DNA of 64,000 nt from Clostridia bacterium (GCA_017502135.1 JAFVVP010000001.1:156255-220254), one strand, 5' to 3'. Positions 16,744 to 26,475 are shown, counted from the stretch's first letter. Notes: generated by a model not told the origin, from the sequence alone. Program-made: numbers and translations.

Positions 16744-18547
16744 AGGCTTTGGTATGCCAAAGGGACCTGTTGCCACCGATCCGAGAAATGTCCCCACGGG
16801 CGGCGCTAAAAAACTGAAGGTCCTTCTTCGCCTCGGCGTATATATTTTCAAATACAAATGGCTTTTCCTTTTCGCCTTGCTTGTTGCGGTGGCGTCGAAT
16901 CTGTTTGCGCTGAGCGGTCCAAAACTGTCGGGCCTTGCCATTGACGCGATTGAGTTTGGCGAAGGACACGTGGATTTTGAAACGGTGTTCTATTATGCGG
17001 GGCTCATGGCGGTCTTTTACGTCCTCTCTTCGCTGCTCGGCTATCTGCTCCAGGTGATCATGATCAATCTGTCCCGTTCGATCGTGCGGCAGATGCGCGA
17101 GGACATCTTCGCAAAACTGATGCGCATGAAGATCGGTTATTTCGATAAGACGCAGGTTGGCGACATCATCAGCCGCATCTCCTACGATATTGATACGATC
17201 AACGCAACGCTCTCGACGGATTTCGTGCAAATCTGTACGACGGTGATCACGGTGTTCGGTGCGCTCGGTATGATGCTATCCATTTCTCCGAGGCTGTGCC
17301 TCGTTTTCGCGATTACCGTGCCGGCATCGATTTTGTTCACGATCTATAATACGAAGCATGTGCGGCCCTTGTTCCGCGCCCGTTCTGCGAAACTCGGTGA
17401 GCTTAACGGATACGCGGAGGAAATGCTTTCCGGTCAGCGGACGATTCGTGCGTACGGCAGAGAAAAAGAGATGATCGCACGGTTTGATAAGCGGAATACC
17501 GAAGCGGTGGACGCCTACTACAAGGCCGATTATTACGGCACGCTCGTCGGGCCGACGGTTAACTTTATCAATAATCTTTCTCTTACGATGGTCAGCATGT
17601 TCGGTGCGCTTTTGTACCTTGGCGGTGCGATTTCTCTCGGTAACGTATCTTCTTTCGTTTTGTATTCCCGCCGGTTCTCCGCGCCGATCAACGAGGTCGC
17701 CAATATCGTAAGTGAGCTGCAGTCAGCCGCCAGCGCGGCGGAGCGCGTGTTCCGTCTTCTCGATGAGGAAGAAGAACTGGCAGACGTGGCCGATGCGTAC
17801 GGATTTACCGACGTGAAGGGCGAGCTCGAAACGGAAAACGTGCAGTTCGGGTATGAGCCCGATCGCCCGATCATCAAAAATCTGAGCATCAAAACGAAAC
17901 CGGGACAGGTGATCGCAATCGTCGGACCCACCGGCGCCGGTAAGACGACGATCATCAATCTTCTCATGCGGTTTTACGATGTGGATTCCGGCGAGATCCG
18001 TCTCGACGGTACGCCGATCCGCGAGGGTGAGCGCGCCGCGCTTCGCCGTGCGTACACGATGGTTCTCCAGGACACGTGGCTCTTCAGCGGTACGATCCGC
18101 GATAATATCGCCTACGGTGCCTCGGGTGAGGTAACCGAGGAGCGCATCCGCGAATGTGCGAAGGCTGCGGGCATTGATTCCTTTATTCGGGGACTCCCCG
18201 ACGGATATGACACCGTCATCACCGATGAGGGTGTGAACGTGTCAAAGGGACAGCGCCAGCTTCTCACGATCGCACGTGCGATGATGTCGGATGCACCGAT
18301 GCTCATTCTGGATGAGGCGACATCAAACGTCGACTCCCGCACGGAGATGCGGATTCAGAAAGCGATGCTGAGTTTGATGAAGGGCAGAACGTGCTTTGTC
18401 ATCGCGCACCGTCTTTCCACCGTCCGCGGCGCAGACACGATCCTCGTCCTTAGAGACGGGGAAGTGATCGAAGCGGGCAATCACGACGAGCTGATGAACA
18501 TGAAGGGCTTTTACCATTCACTTTTCCACGCACAGTTCGAAGGATAA
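16736..18547 (+). CDS. ABC exporter subunit with catalytic ATPase site (TM288/BmrD-like)
   Basis: A 603-residue partner half-transporter. Walker A is GPTGAGKTT, Walker B ends in the catalytic Glu (LILDEATSNVD) and the H-loop His is present (FVIAHRLSTV). The signature is altered (NVSKGQRQ instead of LSGGQ). The altered signature with an intact Glu/His mirrors the opposite defects in the upstream gene, so the heterodimer has one consensus and one degenerate ATP site. A TTG at 16736, six bases after SD GGGAGGTG, is chosen; it overlaps the upstream stop, indicating coupled translation. ATG 16754 is an alternative without an SD. Confidence 0.87.
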   Translation: MNKGFGMPKGPVATDPRNVPTGGAKKLKVLLRLGVYIFKYKWLFLFALLVAVASNLFALSGPKLSGLAIDAIEFGEGHVDFETVFYYAGLMAVFYVLSSLLGYLLQVIMINLSRSIVRQMREDIFAKLMRMKIGYFDKTQVGDIISRISYDIDTINATLSTDFVQICTTVITVFGALGMMLSISPRLCLVFAITVPASILFTIYNTKHVRPLFRARSAKLGELNGYAEEMLSGQRTIRAYGREKEMIARFDKRNTEAVDAYYKADYYGTLVGPTVNFINNLSLTMVSMFGALLYLGGAISLGNVSSFVLYSRRFSAPINEVANIVSELQSAASAAERVFRLLDEEEELADVADAYGFTDVKGELETENVQFGYEPDRPIIKNLSIKTKPGQVIAIVGPTGAGKTTIINLLMRFYDVDSGEIRLDGTPIREGERAALRRAYTMVLQDTWLFSGTIRDNIAYGASGEVTEERIRECAKAAGIDSFIRGLPDGYDTVITDEGVNVSKGQRQLLTIARAMMSDAPMLILDEATSNVDSRTEMRIQKAMLSLMKGRTCFVIAHRLSTVRGADTILVLRDGEVIEAGNHDELMNMKGFYHSLFHAQFEG

Positions 18548-18549
18548 TA

Positions 18550-18579
18550 AAAAGGCTGTTCCAAAAGGAACAGCCTTTT
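18550..18579. terminator. Bidirectional terminator between the ABC pair and gdhA
   Basis: AAAAGGCTGTTCC / GGAACAGCCTTTT stem with an AAAA loop. A-tract and T-tract on either side allow termination in both directions. Confidence 0.85.
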
Positions 18580-18628
18580 CTGTATGTAGTTGATTTTCTC
18601 GTTTTGGAAAAAGTCTGTCGGCAGAGAA

Positions 18629-19984
18629 TCAGACCACACCCTGCCACTTCATAGCGGTGGCAACTTTGAGGAAGCCTGCGATGTTGGCACCTGCAACGAG
18701 GTCGCCTTCCATGCCGTATTCCTTAGCGGCATCCCAGGATGCCTTGTAGATGTTCTTCATGATCATGCGGAGCTTCTGATCCACTTCTTCAGCGGTCCAG
18801 CTGTAACGCATGGAGTTCTGGGACATCTCAAGACCGGATACGGCAACGCCGCCGGCGTTAACTGCCTTGGAGGGAGCGACGACAACGCCGTTCTCCTTGA
18901 GGTATGCAACAGCCTCGTTGGTGGTGGGCATGTTGGAAACTTCCACGTAGTATTTTACGCCGTTTGCAACGATCTTTTTCGCGTCCTCGATGTTAACCTC
19001 GTTCTGGGTAGCGCAGGGCATGAGAATGTCAGCCTTAACGCCCCAGGGCTTCTGACCTGCGAAGAAGGGAACACCGAACTTGTCGGCGTAATCCTGTACC
19101 TTGTTGCGGCCGGACGCGCGCATTTCGAGCATGAAGTTGATCTTCTCTTCGGTGTTTACGCCGTTTTCATCGTAGATGTAGCCGTCGGGACCGGAGATAA
19201 CAACAACCTTACCGCCGAGTTCGGTTACCTTCTTAACGGTACCCCATGCAACGTTACCGAAGCCGGATACGACGAAGGTCTTGCCTTCCACGCTCTCGCC
19301 GAGGGTCTTGAGCATTTCCACGGTGTAGTATACGGCACCGAAGCCGGTAGCCTCGGGACGGATGAGAGAACCGCCGCTGGAGCGATCCTTGCCGGTGAGG
19401 ACGCCGCCGGAGCACTCATTTCTGAGTCTCTTGTACTGGCCGTACATATAGCCGATCTCACGTGCACCTACGCCGAGGTCGCCTGCGGGAACGTCGGTGT
19501 TGGGACCGATGTGCTTCTGCAGTTCAGTCATAAAGCTCTGGCAGAAACGCATAACTTCTCCGTCGCTCTTGCCGTTCGGATCAAAGTCGGAGCCGCCCTT
19601 AGCACCGCCCATCGGGAGGGAAGTGAGGGAGTTTTTGAAGGTCTGCTCAAAGCCGAGGAACTTCATGATGGAAAGGTTAACACTGGGAGCGAAGCGGATG
19701 CCTCCCTTGTACGGACCGATGGCAGAGTTGAACTGTACGCGGTAGCCGCGGTTCACCTGTACCTTGCCGTTGTCGTCTACCCAGCTTACGCGGAACATAA
19801 CGACGCGCTCCGGCTCAACCATGCGCTCGAATACGCCGGCCTCGATGAGGTCGGGACGCTGATCAGCCACGGGAGAGAGGGACTCGAGCACTTCGGCTAC
19901 GGTCTGCAGAAATTCAGGCTCGTTCGGATTGTGTGCAGCAGTTCTTTCGTAAAGATCTGCAAGATAAGTGTTTTTGATTTTCAT
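18629..19984 (-). CDS. gdhA: Glutamate dehydrogenase
   Basis: A 451-residue hexameric-type glutamate dehydrogenase that reductively aminates 2-oxoglutarate. The segments PYKGGIRFAPSVN, MGGAKGGSDFDPNGKSD (substrate Lys) and the Rossmann region VSGFGNVAWGT are diagnostic of the bacterial ~450-residue class, which is usually NADP-specific. It would supply amino groups for transaminases such as the IlvE-type enzyme at 50687. ATG 19984 follows SD AAAGGAG; a TTG at 20014 lies in the promoter region. Monocistronic. Confidence 0.95.
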   Translation of the reverse strand: MKIKNTYLADLYERTAAHNPNEPEFLQTVAEVLESLSPVADQRPDLIEAGVFERMVEPERVVMFRVSWVDDNGKVQVNRGYRVQFNSAIGPYKGGIRFAPSVNLSIMKFLGFEQTFKNSLTSLPMGGAKGGSDFDPNGKSDGEVMRFCQSFMTELQKHIGPNTDVPAGDLGVGAREIGYMYGQYKRLRNECSGGVLTGKDRSSGGSLIRPEATGFGAVYYTVEMLKTLGESVEGKTFVVSGFGNVAWGTVKKVTELGGKVVVISGPDGYIYDENGVNTEEKINFMLEMRASGRNKVQDYADKFGVPFFAGQKPWGVKADILMPCATQNEVNIEDAKKIVANGVKYYVEVSNMPTTNEAVAYLKENGVVVAPSKAVNAGGVAVSGLEMSQNSMRYSWTAEEVDQKLRMIMKNIYKASWDAAKEYGMEGDLVAGANIAGFLKVATAMKWQGVV

Positions 19985-20016
19985 TTTGTAAAACTCCTTT
20001 TTCAGAATACCCAATT

Positions 20017-20045
20017 ATTGTATCACGGTTTTCCAAAAATAGCAA
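20017..20045 (-). promoter_or_regulatory. Promoter of gdhA
   Basis: On the minus strand, TTGCTA (20045-20040) and TACAAT (20022-20017), spacer 17. Confidence 0.6.
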
Positions 20046-20187
20046 TAGTGTTTTGCAAGTTTTTTGCTCGGAACATGCATTTTTTTAATTTTTTTGCAAA
20101 TTTCGGCAAATCGACGGTCTTTGTGCGGGAAATAGAGAGAATATTTTTGAAAGCCGTCGGAAAATACTGAAAATTAGAGAAAGAGTA

Positions 20188-20216
20188 TTGAAATAAATAT
20201 AGGAATGCTGTATAAT
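20188..20216 (+). promoter_or_regulatory. Promoter of the SGNH hydrolase gene
   Basis: TTGAAA at 20188-20193 and TATAAT at 20211-20216, spacer 17. The rest of the 20046-20325 interval is AT-rich and holds no gene that I can see. Confidence 0.7.
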
Positions 20217-20325
20217 ATAATAGAATATGTGTCGATATCAGCGGTTTGCCGGGATCGCACATGATTATTTTGTTGTGTCGACAGCGTCCGAGATTTCACC
20301 CGGACGAATTTAAGGATGCATGTAG

Positions 20326-21339
20326 ATGTCAAACTTCAAAAACTATAAACGGAATAAAGAGGCTGCCCTTCGGCGGGAAAACAGACAACGTATGGTTGCC
20401 GTTTTTACCGCCCTGGCAATTTGCCTCACCATTACATGGGCTGTGGTTGAGTTTCGCTCCGTTCTGTTTCGTGATCTCGATCCCGAACCGACCGCGCCGC
20501 AGCTCGGCACGACGAACGCCGTGCCGCCTATCTCTGTGATAACGGCTCCACCGGAGACGAGCACGAACCCTCCGGTAACAACTACGAATCCACCCGTTAC
20601 GACTACCGATCCTCCGGTAACCGGCACAAACCCGCCGGAGACGAGCACGAATCTGCCGGAGACGAGCACGAACCCGCCGGAGACGAGCACGAATCCGCCG
20701 GAGACGACCGAACCGCCGGCACCGCCCGTACAGCTTGTAACGGTGCCCGAAGGGGAGCGCGTTGACGACAGTTATTTTGCCGACGCACTGTTTATCGGCG
20801 ACTCGCGGACGGTGGGCCTCAATTATTGGTCGGGACTTAAGACGAATTACTACTGCGAGCAGGGACTGAACGTATCAACCGTTCAAACGAAGGGATATAT
20901 CGGGGTGGAAAAGCTGACGCTTGCCGAAGCGTTCAAGAAGGACGGATCCTTTACGAAGGTGTATCTTGCTTTCGGCATCAACGAGATCGGCTGGCCGTCC
21001 ACGGATAACTTCATTAAAGCTTACAGATCTCTTATACAGATCGTAAAAGACGGACTTCCGAACGCATCCATATGTGTGCAGTCCATTTTGCCGATGTCCA
21101 AAACGACCGCCGAAACGGAACGGTACAGCGCCATGGGCGGAAACGAGAAGGTGGCGGAGTATAATGAGCGTCTTCGTGCACTCGCAGAGGAGATGGGCGT
21201 ATACTACGCGAACGTCGTTGAAATCTTCTCCGATGAAAACGGTGATCTCATCGCCGAGGATTCGACGGACGGTATCCATCTCGGTGTGGCTTCCACGAAA
21301 AAATGGGCAGAATATCTGAGAACCCATCCGCTCCCGTGA
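20326..21339 (+). CDS. Membrane-anchored SGNH/GDSL hydrolase with Pro-Thr linker
   Basis: A 337-residue surface protein. A basic N-terminus is followed by a single membrane anchor (about residues 24-42) and a low-complexity Pro/Thr/Glu linker (about 65-130) made of seven-residue repeats. The SGNH hydrolase domain then starts with ALFIGDSRTVGL (catalytic Ser). Later blocks are AFGINEIGW (oxyanion-hole block with Asn) and DGIHLG (catalytic Asp-His). Such enzymes remove or transfer acyl groups on cell-wall or surface glycans. The linker would hold the domain away from the membrane. ATG 20326 with SD AAGGATG. The substrate is unknown. Confidence 0.8.
   Translation: MSNFKNYKRNKEAALRRENRQRMVAVFTALAICLTITWAVVEFRSVLFRDLDPEPTAPQLGTTNAVPPISVITAPPETSTNPPVTTTNPPVTTTDPPVTGTNPPETSTNLPETSTNPPETSTNPPETTEPPAPPVQLVTVPEGERVDDSYFADALFIGDSRTVGLNYWSGLKTNYYCEQGLNVSTVQTKGYIGVEKLTLAEAFKKDGSFTKVYLAFGINEIGWPSTDNFIKAYRSLIQIVKDGLPNASICVQSILPMSKTTAETERYSAMGGNEKVAEYNERLRALAEEMGVYYANVVEIFSDENGDLIAEDSTDGIHLGVASTKKWAEYLRTHPLP
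20548..20715 (+). repeat. 21-base tandem repeat coding for the PPETSTN linker
   Basis: Eight in-frame units of 21 bases, seven complete and the last diverged. The protein units are PPETSTN, PPVTTTN, PPVTTTD, PPVTGTN, PPETSTN, LPETSTN, PPETSTN and a final PPETTEP. The last units are almost identical at DNA level, suggesting recent expansion. Confidence 0.85.
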
Positions 21340-21409
21340 TGATTGTTTGATTTTTGCATATACTGTTCATACAGTATATGAGTGATTGATTTTGAAAGGT
21401 GTTATTAAT

Positions 21410-21937
21410 ATGCGAAACGTGCAAAGTCGAATCGGGAGTTTACTTTTGGCGGCGACGCTTATCTTGTTAGCCTCCCTTATGTCTGCGTGCGTTTCTACTG
21501 CACCTCTTGATATGTCGAAGATCAATATGAACGACGTCACCCTCGATACGGCGGCGATGGGAGAAACTCTCGTCGGTGAGCTTTCGTTTGACGGTACGCT
21601 TCTGAAGATCGACAACGAGATCGCAGACGGTCTTTTGGGTGTCGGAGGTCTCTATAACGAAATGACCGCGTATATGAGTTCTGCTGTTTTGGCCGAGGCG
21701 ATCGTCATTCTCCGCTGCGAGAGTGCGAGCGATGCGGAAACCGCGCACGGCCGTCTTGTAACGTACCGCGATGAGATGGCGGACGTTTATGCCGGCTACA
21801 ATATGACGGAATCCGAAAAGCTGACGGATGCATTTCTTGCGTGCCACGGCAGATACGTGTTCTTCTGCGTTTCTCCCGATACGGATACGGCAGAGAGAGC
21901 ATTCCAGACGTACGTGGTGGATTCTTTAAAGAAATAA
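21410..21937 (+). CDS. DUF4358-like lipoprotein
   Basis: A 175-residue secreted lipoprotein. The signal peptide is basic (MRNVQSRIG), then hydrophobic, ending in a lipobox-like SLMSAC with the lipidated Cys at about residue 26. The mature part (segments GLYNEMTAYMSSAVLAEAIV and TYRDEMADVYAGYNMTESEKL) resembles the DUF4358 family of clostridial lipoproteins, of unknown function. ATG 21410 follows SD AAAGGTG; a TTG at 21386 is rejected. No clear promoter of its own, so it may be read from the SGNH unit. Confidence 0.7.
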   Translation: MRNVQSRIGSLLLAATLILLASLMSACVSTAPLDMSKINMNDVTLDTAAMGETLVGELSFDGTLLKIDNEIADGLLGVGGLYNEMTAYMSSAVLAEAIVILRCESASDAETAHGRLVTYRDEMADVYAGYNMTESEKLTDAFLACHGRYVFFCVSPDTDTAERAFQTYVVDSLKK

Positions 21938-21969
21938 CAAAATAAACGAAGAAAAATTTTCCGTTCCTG

Positions 21970-21998
21970 TTGCACTTTTTTTTGAAATGTGGTATGAT
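21970..21998 (+). promoter_or_regulatory. Promoter of the pheST T-box leader
   Basis: TTGCAC at 21970-21975 and TATGAT at 21993-21998, spacer 17. Confidence 0.7.
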
Positions 21999-22004
21999 AA
22001 TACC

Positions 22005-22257
22005 GTACAAAGACTGAGATGAAGTTTGGCATTTTTGCGTTTGTCGGCTCCAGAGAGGACGGCCTTGGCTGTAAGCCGTCTGCCGGTGGCTGAAATGCAT
22101 TTCGCTTCGGAGTTGGCGAAATGAACCTTTGAGTAGTTTTGCCCGGGTGATCCCGTTACAGGTCCTGTGAGTGTTGGCTCTCTGCCGGAATGCGGGTGGT
22201 ACCGCGGTGCGATTGTTTCGCCCCGTCCCGAGTCTATCGGGACGGGGCTGTTTTTTT
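22005..22257 (+). promoter_or_regulatory. T-box leader, specifier TTC (Phe), controls pheST
   Basis: A T-box riboswitch that binds uncharged tRNA and antiterminates. An AGAGAG-type bulge sits in the distal part of stem I (near 22052), the T-box sequence GGGTGGTACCGCGG is at 22194-22207, and the terminator CCCCGTCCCG / CGGGACGGGG (22221-22247) ends in seven T. The triplet nine to seven bases before the conserved GAG of stem I is TTC (22101-22103), the Phe codon expected for pheST. It serves here to calibrate the other three leaders. Confidence 0.92.
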
Positions 22258-22321
22258 GTTTTATTCGGAATTTCGGATTCCGATAAATAGATTTGCAAAC
22301 TCAAAAAGGAGCATATAGAGA

Positions 22322-23335
22322 ATGAAAGAGACGTTACTTAAAATCCGTGAAGAGGCGCTGTCTCAAATAAGAGCGACGGATGCGGATCTCGAAGCGATCC
22401 GTATTCGCTATCTCGGAAAGAAAGGTGAGCTTACCGCCGTTCTTCGCGGCATGGGACAGCTTACCCCCGAGGAACGTCCCGTCGTCGGACAGATTGCAAA
22501 CGAAGTCCGCGAGGCGATCGAAGCGGAGCTTACCGCCCGCGCTGAAGAGCAGAAAGCTGCCGAACTTGACGCACGACTGGTGAAAGAAAAAGTGGACGTA
22601 ACCGTACCGGGCACGCCCGCTTTGGTCGGCCACGTGCATCCGATCGCACGCATCCAGCGCGAGATGGAGGAGATCTTCATCGGCATGGGATTCGATATCG
22701 TCGAGGGACCCGAGGTAGAGTACGATTACTACAACTTTCAGGCGCTCAACATCCCGCCGGATCATCCCGCACGCGACACGCAGGATACATTCTATATCAG
22801 TGAGAATATCCTGCTCCGTACGCAGACCTCGTCCGTGCAGGCGAGAACGATGGAGACGCGCAAGCCGCCGATCCGTATCGTATCGCCCGGCCGCGTGTAC
22901 CGCTCCGATGCGGTGGACGCAACGCACTCGCCTCTCTTCCATCAGATGGAGGGACTTGTGATCGACAAGGGTGTAACGATGGGCAACCTCAAGGGTGCGC
23001 TTGAAATGTTTGCACAGACGATGTTCGGCGCGGAGACGAAAGTGCGCTTCCGTCCGCATCATTTCCCCTTTACCGAGCCGTCCGCTGAGGTGGACGTGTC
23101 CTGCTTTGCCTGCGGCGGCAAGGGCTGCCGTCTCTGTAAGGGCGAGGGCTGGATCGAGATCCTCGGCGCGGGTATGGTGCATCCCAATGTTTTGACGATG
23201 GGCGGCATTGACCCCGAAGAGTACAGCGGCTTTGCTTTCGGTATGGGTATCGAGCGTATCGCGATGCTGAAATATCATATTGACGATATGCGCCACCTTT
23301 ACGAAAACGATGTCCGCTTCCTCACCCAGTTCTGA
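22322..23335 (+). CDS. pheS: Phenylalanyl-tRNA synthetase alpha subunit
   Basis: A 337-residue class II synthetase catalytic subunit of the alpha2-beta2 enzyme. An N-terminal coiled coil (about 1-85) is followed by the class II core with [21 protein letters not shown] (motif 1), [18 protein letters not shown] (motif 2 region) and [16 protein letters not shown] (motif 3). A Cys-rich insertion ([16 protein letters not shown]) sits in the core, as in a subset of PheS. SD AAAAGGAG precedes ATG 22322. Expression is controlled by the Phe T-box. Confidence 0.97.
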   Translation: MKETLLKIREEALSQIRATDADLEAIRIRYLGKKGELTAVLRGMGQLTPEERPVVGQIANEVREAIEAELTARAEEQKAAELDARLVKEKVDVTVPGTPALVGHVHPIARIQREMEEIFIGMGFDIVEGPEVEYDYYNFQALNIPPDHPARDTQDTFYISENILLRTQTSSVQARTMETRKPPIRIVSPGRVYRSDAVDATHSPLFHQMEGLVIDKGVTMGNLKGALEMFAQTMFGAETKVRFRPHHFPFTEPSAEVDVSCFACGGKGCRLCKGEGWIEILGAGMVHPNVLTMGGIDPEEYSGFAFGMGIERIAMLKYHIDDMRHLYENDVRFLTQF

Positions 23336-23370
23336 TTGGGGCTTGATTACAGTACAGGAGAAATAAAAGA

Positions 23371-25788
23371 ATGAAACTTTCTATGAAATGGCTGGCGGAT
23401 TTCACTGACGTCAGCGATACAAGTATTAAAGATTACTCTGACCGTATGACGGATACCGGTTCGAAGGTCGAGGGCTACGAAACCTTAGCCGAGGATATCG
23501 AAAACGTAGTGGTCGGACGGATCACCTCGATTAAAAAGCACGAGAACTCCGATCATCTGCAGATCTGTATGCTTGACTGCGGTACGGGCGCGGATATCCA
23601 GATCGTAACCGGTGCGCAGAACGTGTTCGAGGGCGCCGTCGTGCCCGTTGCCAAAGCACCGGCAAAACTGCCCGGCGGCATCACGATCAAGGCCGGAAAA
23701 CTCCGCGGTGTCGAATCGAACGGTATGCTATGCTCGATCGCGGAGTTGGGGCTTACGCTCCACGATATGCCCGGTGCGATCGAGGACGGTATTCTCATTC
23801 TGAATGATGTGGGCCTTGCTGATGCTGAGCCCGGTGCCGACATCCGCGATGTGCTTATGCTCCGCGACGACGTGGTCGAGTTTGAGATCACCTCGAACCG
23901 TCCCGACTGTCTTTCTGTAATCGGGCTTGCGCGTGAGAGCGCGGTCAGCTTTGATCGTGCCCTCAATGTACCCCAGCCGAAGAAGCCGACGCCCAAGAAC
24001 GACGGCGACAAGATTGAAAACTACTTGAACGTGGAGATCCGCGAGCCGTCGCTTTGCTACCGTTACAGCGCCCGCGTTGTAAAGAACGTGAAGATCGAGC
24101 CCTCCCCGCTTTGGCTCCGCATGCGTCTTCGTGCCGCCGGCGTCCGCCCGATCTCCAATATCGTGGATATTACGAACTACGTAATGCTTGAGTACGGCCA
24201 GCCGATGCACGCGTTTGACTACGCTTGCCTCGATGGCAGCCGTATCGTCGTCCGCCGTGCCGAAGAGGGCGAGAAGTTTGTTTCTCTTGACAGCGTGCCG
24301 CATACACTCGATGATACCATGCTCGTGATTGCCGATGCCAAAAAGCCGGTCGCACTGGCAGGCGTCATGGGCGGCGAGAACAGCGAGATTACCGACGGAA
24401 CGAAAACGGTTGTCTTCGAAAGTGCGATGTTCAACGGTCCGAGCGTCCGCGTTTCCGCAAAGAAACTCGGCATGCGTACCGAAAGTTCTTCCCGCTTTGA
24501 AAAGGGTCTCGACCGCGAACAGACGATGGCGGCACTTGACCGCGCGTGCGAACTCGTTGAGCTTCTCGGCGCGGGTGAGATCGTCGACGGTACGATCGAC
24601 GAGTATCCCGCACCGTCCGTGCCGTACGTGATGGATCTCGATGCCGATCGCATCAACGCCTTTCTCGGCGTGCACCTCACCGAGGAGTATATGAAAGAGA
24701 TTCTCACCTCGCTCCATTTCGGCGTGGACGGCAAAAAACTCACCGTTCCCACCTTCCGTGACGATGTCCGCTGCATGAGCGACGTTTCTGAGGAGGTACT
24801 CCGCATTTACGGCTATACCAAGATCGAATCCGCACCGCTTATGGGCGTAACGACGCAGGGCGGCCGCACCGCACGTCAGCAGTTTGAGATCGCGATCCGC
24901 GACACGCTCACAGGCCTTGGCATGTGCGAGGCGGAGACGTTCTCGTTCATCAGCCCCAAGTTCTATGATAAGATCCGTATGGCAGAAGACGATCCCCGCC
25001 GCGAGAGCGTCGTTATCACCAATCCCCTCGGCGAGGATACCTCCATCATGCGTACCACCGCGATTCCGTCCATGCTGAAGGTGCTCGAAAACAACGCCGC
25101 TGTCAAGAACCGCGACGTCAGCCTTTTTGAGATCGGCAACGTCTATATTCCGCACGGCAAGGGTGAACTGCCCGAAGAGGCGCGCCGCGTCGTTATCGGC
25201 ATTTATCAGAATGATGACAAGACAGATCGTACGTTCTTCACACTCAAGGGCTCTGTGGAGGCCGTTCTCGCCGCACTCCGCGTGAAGAACGCAGAATACG
25301 CTCCCTGCACCACGGAGAATGCGTTCCATCCCGGGCGTTGTGCTGTCGTTACAGTGGACGGAAAACAGGTGGGCATCTTCGGACAGATCCATCCTTTGAC
25401 AATTGCCAATTATAACATTGACGCGGTTACCGCCGTGGCCGAACTCGATTTTGAGGCGCTTTTCGAAGCGCGTGAAGTGATGCCGGAATACAAGCAACTG
25501 CCCAAATACCCCGCTCTCGAACGCGATTTCTCTTTCGTATGCGACGAGGAGCAGACGGTCGGCGTTCTTGAATCCTGCATGAAGCGTGCCGGCGGTGCGC
25601 TCGTTGAATCGGTGCGCCTGTTTGATATCTATCGCGGACCGCAGATCGGCGAAGGCAAAAAGAGCGTATCGTTCGCAATGATGCTTCGCGCCGCTGACCG
25701 TACTCTGACGGATGAGGAAGCGGACAGCACGGTCAAGAAGATCCTCAAAAAACTGGAAGCCGAGTGCGGTGCCGTCCTCAGAAGTTAA
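23371..25788 (+). CDS. pheT: Phenylalanyl-tRNA synthetase beta subunit
   Basis: An 805-residue beta subunit with the usual order: N-terminal tRNA-binding OB fold (about 40-155), B3/B4 editing domain (about 210-390, with ISNIVDITNYVMLEYGQPMHAFD), B5 (about 400-470), the catalytic-like class II fold, and a C-terminal ferredoxin-fold anticodon-binding domain (from about 710, SVRLFDIYRG). The editing domain hydrolyses Tyr-tRNA-Phe. It starts 35 bases after pheS with SD AGGAG and shares the T-box-controlled transcript. Confidence 0.97.
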   Translation: MKLSMKWLADFTDVSDTSIKDYSDRMTDTGSKVEGYETLAEDIENVVVGRITSIKKHENSDHLQICMLDCGTGADIQIVTGAQNVFEGAVVPVAKAPAKLPGGITIKAGKLRGVESNGMLCSIAELGLTLHDMPGAIEDGILILNDVGLADAEPGADIRDVLMLRDDVVEFEITSNRPDCLSVIGLARESAVSFDRALNVPQPKKPTPKNDGDKIENYLNVEIREPSLCYRYSARVVKNVKIEPSPLWLRMRLRAAGVRPISNIVDITNYVMLEYGQPMHAFDYACLDGSRIVVRRAEEGEKFVSLDSVPHTLDDTMLVIADAKKPVALAGVMGGENSEITDGTKTVVFESAMFNGPSVRVSAKKLGMRTESSSRFEKGLDREQTMAALDRACELVELLGAGEIVDGTIDEYPAPSVPYVMDLDADRINAFLGVHLTEEYMKEILTSLHFGVDGKKLTVPTFRDDVRCMSDVSEEVLRIYGYTKIESAPLMGVTTQGGRTARQQFEIAIRDTLTGLGMCEAETFSFISPKFYDKIRMAEDDPRRESVVITNPLGEDTSIMRTTAIPSMLKVLENNAAVKNRDVSLFEIGNVYIPHGKGELPEEARRVVIGIYQNDDKTDRTFFTLKGSVEAVLAALRVKNAEYAPCTTENAFHPGRCAVVTVDGKQVGIFGQIHPLTIANYNIDAVTAVAELDFEALFEAREVMPEYKQLPKYPALERDFSFVCDEEQTVGVLESCMKRAGGALVESVRLFDIYRGPQIGEGKKSVSFAMMLRAADRTLTDEEADSTVKKILKKLEAECGAVLRS

Positions 25789-25857
25789 GTTTTATTGTGC
25801 ATATGAAAATTCCGGCGCATATTTTGCGCCGGGCATATATCGGAAAGGGAGCCTTGT

Positions 25858-26418
25858 ATGAAAACATATGAAATGACGATCGCCGGCGTAAAGCGCGCTT
25901 TGCCGATCTGCCCGGTGAATGAGAATCTTTCCATCGGTGCGTTCGTTATCTTCGGCGATCCGGAACTGACGACCGCCGCGGCGGATGCGCTCCTCGCGCG
26001 TGCGCCCGCCTACGATTACATAATCACTGCGGAAGCGAAAGGGATTCCGCTCGCGCACGAGATGGCGCGGCTTGCGGGCAATCAGAAATATTTTATCGCA
26101 CGCAAAAAGCCGAAGCTGTACATGACGAGCGTCTTTGAGGTTACGGTCAATTCGATCACGACCAAGGGTGAGCAGAAACTGTACCTGGACGGCGCCGATG
26201 CCGAACTGATGAAGGGAAAACGCATCCTGATCGTGGACGACGTGATTTCCACGGGCGAATCGCTCGCGGCGCTCGAAAAACTCGTTCTCGCCGCTGAGGG
26301 CGTGATCGTCGGCAAGATGGCGATCCTCGCGGAGGGCGACGCGCAGAGCAGAGAAGATCTCATTTATTTGAATCCCCTGCCGCTGTTTCACCCCGACGGA
26401 ACGGTGATGGAAGGCTGA
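25858..26418 (+). CDS. Phosphoribosyltransferase family protein (Apt-like)
   Basis: A 186-residue type I phosphoribosyltransferase. The PRPP-binding motif is RILIVDDVISTGESL (about residues 121-135), with the upstream YDYIITAEAKGIPLAHEMA loop typical of adenine phosphoribosyltransferase-like proteins. It probably salvages a purine base with PRPP, but it is not a canonical Apt and base specificity is uncertain. SD AAAGGGAG precedes ATG 25858. It lies 69 bases after pheT without an obvious terminator, so it may be co-transcribed. Confidence 0.75.
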   Translation: MKTYEMTIAGVKRALPICPVNENLSIGAFVIFGDPELTTAAADALLARAPAYDYIITAEAKGIPLAHEMARLAGNQKYFIARKKPKLYMTSVFEVTVNSITTKGEQKLYLDGADAELMKGKRILIVDDVISTGESLAALEKLVLAAEGVIVGKMAILAEGDAQSREDLIYLNPLPLFHPDGTVMEG

Positions 26419-26475
26419 ACCTTTCTGCCGCATTGGCGAAAGCGAGAAAAAATACGAAAAATCCGTGAAAAGGTG

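Noticed and set aside
18590-20170. A 526-codon reading frame on the plus strand opposite gdhA
   Set aside because: It mirrors the codon structure of gdhA, has no SD and no recognisable family, and gdhA itself is unmistakable. The same holds for long antisense frames opposite pheT (23728-25497), the helicase (35619-37013) and typA (37260-38411).
20548-20715. Tandem repeat as a possible CRISPR or regulatory array
   Set aside because: The units are in frame, directly adjacent without spacers, and code for a Pro/Thr linker.
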